A DNA stretch of 64,000 nt from GCA-2746795 sp963747345 (GTDB taxonomy: Bacteria > Chloroflexota > Anaerolineae > Promineifilales > Promineifilaceae): the NCBI GenBank assembly GCA_963747345.1, contig CAVVFA010000009.1, positions 124,001 through 188,000 on the forward strand. Direction: 5' to 3'. A program made the translations under genes and the position numbers. The number at the start of each line of letters is the position of its first letter. Position 1 is the stretch's first letter. Shown here in pieces: positions 52,115-59,749 of the stretch. The notes below the pieces were generated by a model, which was not told the origin of the DNA, did not search any database, and saw nothing but the letters and a program-made list of their open reading frames with translations.

Positions 52115-53530
52115 ATGTCCCACAAACTAATATTCACCAGTGCGATCGTTCTACTTTTGGTAGGGTTGGTAATCATCATGTCTGGCGTCGCCGCGGCCCA
52201 GAACCCAGCCCCACTCGGGGCCGTTCTGTCGTATTCCAGTACGCTGACAGATTCTGCCGGGAATGCTGTGGCAGATGGCAGTTACGATTTCATATTCACG
52301 CTGTATGCCTCAGAGAAAGATAACCAACCATTGTGGACCGAAACCCAGACCGAGGTCTCGATCAAGTCGGGGAATCTGGATATCGGATTAGGGCAGAGTG
52401 TCGCCGTTCCCGAGGAGGTGGCGAGACTCAAAGAATTATGGGTAGAGGTCAGCGTGCGCGGACCTCAGGATAGTGGCTTCACCCTGTTGAATCCGCGCCA
52501 CAACCTGAATGCGCCAGATGCGGTTAATGCGCCAGATGCGGTTAATGCACTGAGCTGTCCCCACAGTCACTTCACGGATTCCTGGTCTGGTGCGAACCCC
52601 AATTGGGGTCTATTGCTGGAAAATACCAGCACCGGCGATGGCCTGCGCGCCTACAGCAGATCAACAACGTGGAATTATGCCGCTGTCTTTGGCGCCAACA
52701 TTGCTACGACCGGATACGGCACCGGTGTCTACGGTTACAGCGATAAGGGTGTGGGCGTATATGCAAACAGCGTCAGCGGCGATGCCCTGGAAGCTACCAC
52801 AACTTCGACCACCAAGAGCGCCGTCTATGCTCATGCGGATAATAGCAACGGTGTTTGGGGGATCAGCACCAACAAAGTGGGCGTACACGGTGGCAGCACC
52901 AACAGTTTCGGCATGGAGGCAACGGGTGGCGGAGATGGCAATGCCTTTGACGCGATCGGCGACCTGCTGATTGGAGGAAATCGGGGTGAGATATTTACTC
53001 CAGGTACGGTTATGAACCTATTTAGCAATGGTTGGGTGGCTATCGACCTGGACAATGACAATAACGGCTCCCACAAGTTTGAGATTTGGAACGGCGCGGA
53101 CGCTCTGGTCTTTTCGGTGGATGAGGCTGGCAACACTTTTGCCACGGGTACCAAATCGGCGGAGGTCAAGACGGTCAGCTACGGGACACGCTTGGTGTAT
53201 GCTGTGGAAAGCTCGGAAGTCTGGTTCGAGGAGATTGGGACGGCGTATTTAGCAGATGGCGCTGTTATGGTTAATTTCGATCCGATCTTTGCCGAGACCG
53301 TCAACCTGAATGTCGACTACCACGTCACTGTCACACCGATCTGCGAAGAAGCTGTCGTGTTGTTCGTCTCCGCCAAGACAGCCGAGGGCTTCACGGTGCA
53401 GGGCGTGACGCTGAACAACCAACCGAGTAGCTGCGCCTTCGACTATCGCGTTTCCGCCAAGCGCCTGGGGTATGAAAACACCCGCTTGGCTCGAATGAAT
53501 TCGAACATGAACAGCAAGGACGAGAGGTGA
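52115..53530 (+). CDS. Secreted repeat protein, probably cell-surface
   Basis: 471 residues from MSHKLIFTSAIVLLLVGLVIIM at 52115 after AAAGGAG. A classical signal peptide ends at AAAQ. An N-terminal beta domain (LGAVLSYSSTLTDSAGNAVADGSYDFIFTLY) is followed by a tandem-repeat segment (NAPDAVNAPDAVNA from an 18-base duplication), and then by short glycine-rich beta repeats (TGVYGYSDKGVGVYANSVSGDALEA, VYAHADNSNGVWGISTNKVGVHGG) of the type seen in beta-helix or tail-spike proteins. Binding to sugars or surfaces is plausible. The small Cys-rich gene follows 2 bases downstream. Confidence 0.78.
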   Translation: MSHKLIFTSAIVLLLVGLVIIMSGVAAAQNPAPLGAVLSYSSTLTDSAGNAVADGSYDFIFTLYASEKDNQPLWTETQTEVSIKSGNLDIGLGQSVAVPEEVARLKELWVEVSVRGPQDSGFTLLNPRHNLNAPDAVNAPDAVNALSCPHSHFTDSWSGANPNWGLLLENTSTGDGLRAYSRSTTWNYAAVFGANIATTGYGTGVYGYSDKGVGVYANSVSGDALEATTTSTTKSAVYAHADNSNGVWGISTNKVGVHGGSTNSFGMEATGGGDGNAFDAIGDLLIGGNRGEIFTPGTVMNLFSNGWVAIDLDNDNNGSHKFEIWNGADALVFSVDEAGNTFATGTKSAEVKTVSYGTRLVYAVESSEVWFEEIGTAYLADGAVMVNFDPIFAETVNLNVDYHVTVTPICEEAVVLFVSAKTAEGFTVQGVTLNNQPSSCAFDYRVSAKRLGYENTRLARMNSNMNSKDER

Positions 53531-53531
53531 A

Positions 53532-53795
53532 ATGATGAAACGACGATGGTTGATTTTTATCATAATCGCCTGCCTGCTGTTGGTAGGTAGCGTGGCATTC
53601 GCTCAGACGACGCACAACGATCGTGAAACCCTTGAGACAGTTTCCAGTGAGTTTTCGGGTGGCCAATACGTCTTGACAATCCACTCGACAGCAGAACCAC
53701 AGCCCACCGGCTACCGTTTATTGGATTCGGCGCCGGCAGCTGACCCGGCGGCTGGTTGCTGCTGCAAAGCCAATTTGCCCTGCATTATTAAGTGA
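53532..53795 (+). CDS. Small secreted Cys-rich protein
   Basis: 87 residues, MMKRRWLIFIIIACLLLVGSVAFAQ, a clear signal peptide, then a 60-residue mature part ending GCCCKANLPCIIK. It starts 2 bases after the stop of the large secreted repeat protein and shares its ribosome site region, so the two are co-translated. Four cysteines in 8 residues are odd for a secreted protein of this size. I do not recognise a family. Confidence 0.65.
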   Translation: MMKRRWLIFIIIACLLLVGSVAFAQTTHNDRETLETVSSEFSGGQYVLTIHSTAEPQPTGYRLLDSAPAADPAAGCCCKANLPCIIK

Positions 53796-53843
53796 GAACG
53801 CTCCGCTGTTTGAATCGTTGTTGCGGCTCAACTTAGCGTTAAG

Positions 53844-53918
53844 GGAAACGGCCGTTCTGCCCCACCACACAATAAGGGAAGAATATGGGAGAGAAACGGC
53901 CGTTTTCTCATCACATAA
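53844..53918. repeat. Interspersed repeat CCACCACACAATAAGG, copy B
   Basis: GAAACGGCCGTTCTGCCCC, ACCACACAATAAGGGAAGAA, TATGGGAGAGAAACGGCCG then TTTTCT. Two AACGGCCGTT copies border a CCACCACACAATAAGG core. It precedes the toxin gene. Confidence 0.72.
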
Positions 53919-53982
53919 TTGACAAAATATACCCCATTGGCGTATGATTCGTGTATCTTAGTCATCCTGCTTTGGTAATTAA

Positions 53983-54300
53983 ATGGTTATCATCGAAACA
54001 TCGCTCTTCACAAAACAGGTCGAGAAACTTCTGACTGATGAAGCATACCGCTTGTTGCAATCGGAATTAGCAAAGCGCCCCGATTTAGGAGTACTTGTTC
54101 CTGGCAGCGGCGGCTTACGAAAGGTTCGCTGGGGGCATCAAGGGCAAGGTAAACGAGGTGGCGTCAGAGTGATTTATTACTGGGCAGTCACCAGCGAGCA
54201 TTTACTGATGCTGTTAATGTACCCCAAGAACGTACAGGACAATCTCTCTCAGGCACAGTTGAAAATGCTTAAGCAGATTGTCGAGGCAGAATACACATGA
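53983..54300 (+). CDS. HigB/RelE-like toxin
   Basis: 105 residues: MVIIETSLFTKQVEKLLTDEAYRLLQSELAKRPD with GSGGLRKVRWG(HQGQGK)RGGVRVIYYW, the core of RelE/HigB-type mRNA interferases. The reading frame overlaps the antitoxin start by four bases (ATGA at 54297). It is a type II toxin that cuts mRNA on the ribosome; the toxin-first order fits the HigBA group. Confidence 0.9.
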   Translation: MVIIETSLFTKQVEKLLTDEAYRLLQSELAKRPDLGVLVPGSGGLRKVRWGHQGQGKRGGVRVIYYWAVTSEHLLMLLMYPKNVQDNLSQAQLKMLKQIVEAEYT

Positions 54301-54611
54301 ACGCAGAGTATATGAATGACGAATTGTTTGCTGAACTACTGGAAAGTGTACGCGAGGGCGGCGCAATTTTGCGAGGTGAAAAAAAAGCTTCCCGCACATT
54401 CACGCTAGATGCACCAGATGTAAAACAAATCCGTGAACAATACGACTTATCACAAACGGAATTCGCGGCTTTGCTTGGCATTAGCGTCAAAACCGTGCAA
54501 AACTGGGAACAAGGAAGACGCAGCCCGCATGGTGCAGCCCGAGTATTGCTCCAGGTAGCCGCCAAACACCCCGAAGCCGTTTGGGACGTGGTTGAGCCAT
54601 CAATCCAGTAA
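54297..54611 (+). CDS. HigA/NadS-like antitoxin with HTH
   Basis: 104 residues. The XRE helix-turn-helix lies at IREQYDLSQTEFAALLGISVKTVQNWEQGRRSPHGAARVLL. Antitoxins of this class bind the toxin and repress the operon. It follows the toxin gene with an ATGA overlap. A repeat of the CCACCACACAATAAGG type (copy C) begins 13 bases after its stop. Confidence 0.9.
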   Translation: MNAEYMNDELFAELLESVREGGAILRGEKKASRTFTLDAPDVKQIREQYDLSQTEFAALLGISVKTVQNWEQGRRSPHGAARVLLQVAAKHPEAVWDVVEPSIQ

Positions 54612-54623
54612 GCAATCAGGAGG

Positions 54624-54694
54624 AATGGCCGTTCCGCCCACCATACAATAAGGGGAGAATATGGGAGGGATAACGGCCGTTTTCTGCCATACTT
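54624..54694. repeat. Interspersed repeat CCACCACACAATAAGG, copy C
   Basis: GGCCGTTCCGCCCACCATAC, AATAAGGGGAGAATATGGGA, GGGATAACGGCCGTTTTCTG. It is a full copy of the family. Confidence 0.72.
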
Positions 54695-54811
54695 TCCCCT
54701 GAAAAAACTGAATGCACGGCGGTTTTCCACTCAAAATAGAGGTTTACCCCGCAATCGTGCTGGCTAATACTAGTTAGAGCGCTGATGTCATAAATATCAA
54801 AGGTTATATTG

Positions 54812-55582
54812 ATGAAAACTGATAATAAAAAATTAGTAACCGCTGCTGACGCGGGAATAACCGGTGATGAACAAATAAAAATCGCCCTACAAGTTATTGT
54901 TGCTAATAATGGCACAGCACAAATGCAACAAATCTACGAAGCTGTTGAAAGAAAATTGGGTGATAACGCCATACTTTCGGAACAAGGTAAAGCAAGCCTA
55001 CGATTTTTTGTAAACTCTGTGGGGGTGAAAGCTGGTTATATTTATCCACACGATAAGAATAATCCTGGGTGGAAAATAACCCCGAAAGGCAGAGAATTTC
55101 TGAATGAAGTTGCGCCCGAACCAGAGAAAGTGATCAATGTTGATACACAAGTTGAAGAAGTAGCTCCATCTAATGTTGTAAAGGGTGAAGCCTTTGAGTT
55201 GTATATTCAGGATTTGCTCAAAGCTATGTACCCGTACTATGTTTGGTATCATCAAGGGCATCATAAAAAACTTGAACGCGGGTTAGATTTTATTGGAGAT
55301 AGAATAGGGCATTCAAAAGATGAACCCAAGAGCATTGGTGTGCAAGTAAAATTTCACGCAGAAAAATATACCCCTACCCAAATCGAATGGCTTAAATTCT
55401 TATCAGGTTGTTTTGCGCGAAGGGTTGAGAGTGCGGTATTTATAACAACTGGGAGATTATCTTCCGAACAAAGGCGCGAAGCTGGAGAAGCTAATGTTAT
55501 TGTTGTGGAGGGCAGAGAAGAAGTCGCTAGATTAGCGAAACTTTATCAAATCCCTAAATTCGGACTGTTTGATAAATTTTAG
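54812..55582 (+). CDS. Mrr-like restriction endonuclease
   Basis: 256 residues from the ATG at 54812 (a TTG at 54809 is possible). The N-terminal winged helix (EQIKIALQVIVANNGTAQMQQIYEAVERK) is followed by a Mrr-type PD-(D/E)xK domain: VVKGEAFELYIQDLLKAMYPYYVW, RGLDFIGDR (D) and IGVQVKFHAEK (QxK), then YTPTQIEWLKFLSGCFARR. Mrr proteins cut DNA with modified adenine or cytosine (type IV restriction). It could cut DNA modified by foreign methyltransferases. A defence role beside the TA pair is likely. Confidence 0.88.
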   Translation: MKTDNKKLVTAADAGITGDEQIKIALQVIVANNGTAQMQQIYEAVERKLGDNAILSEQGKASLRFFVNSVGVKAGYIYPHDKNNPGWKITPKGREFLNEVAPEPEKVINVDTQVEEVAPSNVVKGEAFELYIQDLLKAMYPYYVWYHQGHHKKLERGLDFIGDRIGHSKDEPKSIGVQVKFHAEKYTPTQIEWLKFLSGCFARRVESAVFITTGRLSSEQRREAGEANVIVVEGREEVARLAKLYQIPKFGLFDKF

Positions 55583-55619
55583 GGCTTGGCTTCTTATTAT
55601 TTATTTTTGATGAAAAATT

Positions 55620-55761
55620 GGGCATGGTTCATTCTATGACTAATCCATCTTTACAGTTTTGGGGTGTAGCCGCGGCATCCTTGCCGCGCAGGTGCAAACG
55701 CGGCAAGGATGCCGCGGCTACAAATTGTAAAGGACATTGTTAAGCTTTTTGAACCATGCCC
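55620..55761. mobile_element. MITE-like element with 12-bp TIRs and long internal hairpin, copy 1
   Basis: Ends GGGCATGGTTCA and TGAACCATGCCC. The inner hairpin is a 23-bp perfect stem (55666-55688 with 55699-55721, starting GTAGCCGCGGCATCCTTGCC). A shorter copy without the hairpin is at 61943-62026. It overlaps the 3' end of the small minus-strand gene. Confidence 0.75.
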
Positions 55762-55869
55762 AATATCTAAGCCATCAGCCTCAACAAAAGAAAACTCGTC
55801 TTCAATTCGCTGAAGCTCGTTTTGAATTTCTACGTCTGCCGCCATCTCAGCCAAATCATATGTGTTCAT
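55651..55869 (-). pseudogene. Small protein gene truncated by MITE
   Basis: MNTYDLAEMAADVEIQNELQ and RIEDEFSFVEADGL from 55869 form a plausible short acidic protein, with AAGGTGAGG before the start. From there the codons DIGHGSKSLTMSFTICSRG come from the MITE, so the natural end has been replaced. No family is recognised; the length suggests a small regulatory or antitoxin-like protein. Confidence 0.5.
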
Positions 55870-55928
55870 CATAAAAACCTCACCTTTGATTTCTGGCATT
55901 ATTGTAACATATCTACAAACGGCCGTTC

Positions 55929-56954
55929 CTAATCCCCCACCCTCAAATCAGCAATCACCGTCAAAAACACGGTTTGTTCCAACTCATTATAGGTGGTGGC
56001 GGGCGCTTCCGCCCAGGCCACGATCTCTTGCCCATCGCTCACTCGCGTCATGATGAAGCCCCAGATTTCCGTGCCATCAGCGGCCGTGTAGGCAAAATTC
56101 ACGCGATCCCAAACGTACCCAGCTAACGGAAAGGAAAACGGCCGTTCTCCCACAAATCCCTCTACCCCATTTCCCGCATCCCGCACCAACGCCGCCAACA
56201 CCTCCGTTGAGGGGCGGGTCTCAGGCTGAGCACGGAGCGCCACAAAGGTATGCCCATCCGCCACAAAGCGCTGCCAATCCCCTTGGGCTTGATAGCGGAA
56301 ATCCAATGGGTGCGCCACGCTAAACGATGCCTCGTCAACCTCTGCCCACTCACCTGGTTTGAAGCCAAAGCCCTTGTCGGTAAACTGCCAGCTTTTTTGC
56401 AACTGCTGTACCGCCGCAATCGTCTCCGATTCCAGTTCCTGCGGGCCATCGACATCAACCACGTACCCTTTGCCGTCCTTCACAAACGTGAAAAAGATAC
56501 CGGTACGTGGGCTGCCATCGGCTTTTTCGTACCCGTAGGCCACCTGCTGACCACCGACACCGGCCGTCGCAATTTCGTCCTGGTAAAGCACATCGACGAG
56601 GCCAAAGCTGGCGAGGGTTTGGTTTTTAAGGGTCAGCGGATTCGTGCCAGCTTCCAGATGGGGGTAAATGGTGACTTGCAGGTTGGTATCGCTGTCGCGG
56701 CTGCTGGTGTAGAGCAGGGTCTCGGTGTAGATGGGCGTGTACCAGTTGCTCGGATGCAGGAAGGTAAAACCCAGATACGGGTCGAGATAGGCGGTATAAC
56801 CTTCCAGCAGGTCTTCGTTGTTGACGATCACGTCAGTGGTGGCGCGTGCCGTGTCGCCTGCCACGTTTTCTGCCTCGAAGCCGATGAAATAACGGCCGTT
56901 TGGCAGTGCCCGCCACTCAAAATACAACTGCCCCGCCTCATCAAAAGTTAGCAA
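55929..56954 (-). pseudogene. C-terminal part of clostripain-like peptidase gene
   Basis: The ATG at 56954 is internal; the frame continues from 56948-57754 by a one-base shift near 56955. It begins LTFDEAGQLYFEWRALPNGRYFIGFEAEN, a beta-sandwich, then a PsbP-like domain (YTAYLDPYLGFTFLHPSNWYTP) and a second one (FGFKPGEWAEVDEASFSVAHPLDF). These substrate-binding or anchoring modules follow the C11 catalytic domain. Confidence 0.72.
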
Positions 56955-57754
56955 CGCCCCCGGTTCACGTACACACTATCGGTCTCGTCCAGATAGAGGG
57001 TGTCTACCTGGAACGTGTCGCCGGGCTGCGGCAGGATTTCGGCGGCGGCCTCGCCAGCGCCAGACCCCCAAATGCGGGTTAGCTGATCCGTTTCATGGTC
57101 GAAGACGAGGTTTGCCGGAAAGCTTGTGCCGTCGGCGCGATTGAACTGGCCTTGCACGGTAAACAGGCTGCTGTCCGGCGCAGTCGGCCACATGACAACA
57201 TAGTCGCCAGCGCCCAAATCGTCATACAAATAGGTCACTTTGGTGTGCCAGATGTAGAAATCTTCATGAACGCCATCGCGCCACTCGCTCAGTTCGCTGC
57301 CATCGGGCAGATAGGTTGGCTCAGGGATGAGGGTGTCGTACTCGACCAGGCGTCGCCGCCCATCGTCGCCATAAAAGCCAGCCAGCAGCACCACATCGGC
57401 GATGTCACGCCCCACAATCTCAAAATCGAGATACGCCGGATGCTGCACCCCCACCGTGTCAGCCACGACCTCAGCCAGATGGATTTCGGGCGGTGGCAGT
57501 TGGGTGAAGCTGTTGGTGTGGTAGCTGTAGAGGAATTGGTCCCAAAGTTTAAGCGACGTGGTCGCCCCATACGCTGCCGCATAATGGTCACGGCTGCGCG
57601 GGAAGTAGATGGCGATCCCGTCGCTGTTTTTGAAGCCCGCGCCATGTCTGTTGTGGATAACGGCCGTTTCCAAAGCCTCATCCACGCGCAAAGCCGCCTC
57701 AACTACCTGCTCGCTCGGACTGCGCTGCGCCAAAATGCTCACAAAATGACCCAA
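56948..57754 (-). pseudogene. Middle part of clostripain-like peptidase gene
   Basis: Begins with RSPSEQVVEAALRVDEALETAVIHNRHGAGFKNSDG and IAIYFPRSRDHYA, the end of the C11 catalytic fold, then a beta-sandwich. The start ATG at 57754 lies near a shift to the previous frame (57739-58167). The other end at VYVNRGRC is out of frame. Confidence 0.75.
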
Positions 57755-58167
57755 ATCAACGCGCCATACCGCTCAAACTCGTCGGCATAGACACGGGCGA
57801 ACGCTTCCGCGCCACTGCGGGCATCGCCCACGGCACTGGCCGTAAAGGCAGGGTCCGCCAGCAAAACTTGCGACAGTGATTCCAGAGCATAGGTCAGTGC
57901 AGGCAGTTGTTGCAGATCGACGGCGGCCATCGTCACAAAATCATCTGGCTCGATTTGGGTATACGTGCCCGCAAAATCATCCACGAGCAAACTAGCCAAC
58001 TCGCGGCCATCCAGTTCAGGATTGGCATACAATTGACCGAGCCAACTGCGGTAATTCCAGCCCTGCCCAGGGGTCAATTCTTCTGAGGCGACGGCGTAAC
58101 GGGCGTGCGGCTGCACGGCGTCCAGCACGTCCAACTGACCCATCAGGCAGGCATCAAAAGCCACCAC
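57739..58167 (-). pseudogene. Clostripain-like peptidase, catalytic cysteine segment
   Basis: MVAFDACLMGQLDVLDAVQPHARYAVASEE contains the catalytic Cys in the FDACLM motif of C11 peptidases, followed by GQGWNYRSWLGQL. The ATG is internal; a shift near 58170 joins it with the upstream frame. Confidence 0.82.
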
Positions 58168-58233
58168 GTCTAACTGTGGCTCCGCTGCGCCAAGCCAACG
58201 GTCAACGCCCCTTCCAAGTCGGCTAAATCGAGA

Positions 58234-58920
58234 TTATCTGGCGCCAATGGCTGTATCACTGTCAAACGAAATGCCATTCCAGCCCGCACCGTGATCCCAC
58301 ATGACGAGCGCGGTGCGGTTGGCGGGATAGGTCTGCATCCCCCAGGCCACAAAGTCAGCCAGCGTTTGCGGATCGCCCATGTTAATTTCGCCCATCTCTT
58401 CAAGCAGTTCCGAGGCCATGAGGTCAGCATCGGCATCCCCGCGCATGAGGTAACGCCTTCCGCCCGTCCAATCACCGTCGACAGTCGTTTCGCCCAGCGC
58501 CCGATCTACCTGCACCACCACATTGACACGCTCTGAGCCACCGGCCGCTTCCATCTCGTTCAGGTCGCGCAGGGCAGAGAGTTCTAAATTGTTGTCGCCA
58601 TCCATGTAGACAAGTACCGTCCATTCGGCGAGGGCGGGATTGTAGATGGGAGTTGATGGGGGAACGGCCGTTTCCGGCGGCGGCAATGTGGGTAAAGCAG
58701 TCGGTTCGATGGCGGGTTGCAGTGGTTCAGTGGTAGGTGGCGCGGCGGCGGGGGCGATTTGTGTGGGGGGAACGGGAACGGCCGTTTGGGCGGGAAATTG
58801 GCAGGCAGATAGCATGAAAAGAACTGAAGCTATCACCACCAACGCCGGGGCATAAATGCCCGGACGTCGCATATCACCCAACACTTTAAATAAACTCTCA
58901 ATCCTGTTCAATATCAACAC
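58234..58920 (-). CDS. Clostripain-family (C11) peptidase, N-terminal part; lipoprotein
   Basis: Lipoprotein signal peptide from MRRPGIYAPALVVIASVLFM or the upstream ATG at 58920, with lipobox LSAC; a P/T-rich spacer; then C11 motif EWTVLVYMDGDNNLELSALRDLNEME and the catalytic His in ALVMWDHGAGWNGI. The frame breaks near 58240 before the FDACLM cysteine. The whole gene (58920 to 55929) is one secreted cysteine peptidase with C-terminal beta modules if four single-base shifts are repaired. It overlaps the permease gene stop by about 23 bases if the first ATG is used. Confidence 0.82.
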   Translation of the reverse strand: MLILNRIESLFKVLGDMRRPGIYAPALVVIASVLFMLSACQFPAQTAVPVPPTQIAPAAAPPTTEPLQPAIEPTALPTLPPPETAVPPSTPIYNPALAEWTVLVYMDGDNNLELSALRDLNEMEAAGGSERVNVVVQVDRALGETTVDGDWTGGRRYLMRGDADADLMASELLEEMGEINMGDPQTLADFVAWGMQTYPANRTALVMWDHGAGWNGISFDSDTAIGAR

Positions 58921-59749
58921 CCGGCAACGCTCCCTGCAAAAGATACCGCCGCAGCAAAATAAAAATCAAAACCACCGGCAAAGCCATCAACACCGCCAAC
59001 GCCGCCAGATCAGACCATTCCCGGCTGCCCTGGCGCACCATGCCCGAGACCGCCATCGCCAGCGTCACCGTGCTGGGATGGTCTACAAACAGCCAGCCGA
59101 TAGCGAACTCGGTATACCCCAGCAAAAAGGCAATCAACGCCGCCACCGCAATCGAAGGTAAGGCCAAGGGCAGCGTCACCCGCCAATACGTCGTCCACAC
59201 CGAAGCGCCGTCTAAAAAGGCGGCTTCCTCCAATTCATTGGGGATGGATTGGAACGCCGCCCGCATATTCCACACACAAAATGGCATGGCAAAGGCGGTG
59301 TAGGCCAGCATCAGACCAAACAACGACGTGCGGATTCCTAGCTTACTTAGCAGCATAAACAACGGGGTCATCAACGCCACCAGAGGCAGCAATGCACCCA
59401 ACAGCAGGGCAAACATGCCCACTCGCCGACCCGGAAAACGGTAGCGGGCAAAGGCATAGGCGGTACTCATGCCAAACAACACCGCCACCAACGCCGCCCC
59501 ACCAGAGACAATGAGGCTGTTCTTCAACAGTCCCAAAAAGCTAAGGGTTTGACCGGGCGATTGCCATGCCGTCACAAACGAATCAACCGAAAATTCAGCG
59601 GGCACTACGCGAAAACGAACGGGAGCGCCCCGTAAAGAGCCGTCAAAAGCCACATTCAGCAAGCTCCACACGGGCAGCAAGACAAACAAGGCGATAAGAA
59701 TCAGCGCCCCATACACCAACAGTTGCATCCGACGAGATTCCTTATGCAT
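58898..59749 (-). CDS. MalG-type sugar ABC transporter permease
   Basis: 283 residues, six membrane segments. The permease signature EAA loop is IPNELEEAAFLDGASVWTTYWRVTLPLALP. The first periplasmic loop is long, as in MalG/UgpE. It begins 8 bases before the end of the fused gene upstream (59742) and so is translationally coupled. No solute-binding protein or ATPase is seen in this window; they should be elsewhere in the genome. Confidence 0.92.
   Translation of the reverse strand: MHKESRRMQLLVYGALILIALFVLLPVWSLLNVAFDGSLRGAPVRFRVVPAEFSVDSFVTAWQSPGQTLSFLGLLKNSLIVSGGAALVAVLFGMSTAYAFARYRFPGRRVGMFALLLGALLPLVALMTPLFMLLSKLGIRTSLFGLMLAYTAFAMPFCVWNMRAAFQSIPNELEEAAFLDGASVWTTYWRVTLPLALPSIAVAALIAFLLGYTEFAIGWLFVDHPSTVTLAMAVSGMVRQGSREWSDLAALAVLMALPVVLIFILLRRYLLQGALPGVDIEQD

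Noticed and set aside
53844..55761. Prophage or integrative element around the TA pair
   Set aside because: No integrase, tail, capsid or attachment site was found near it.
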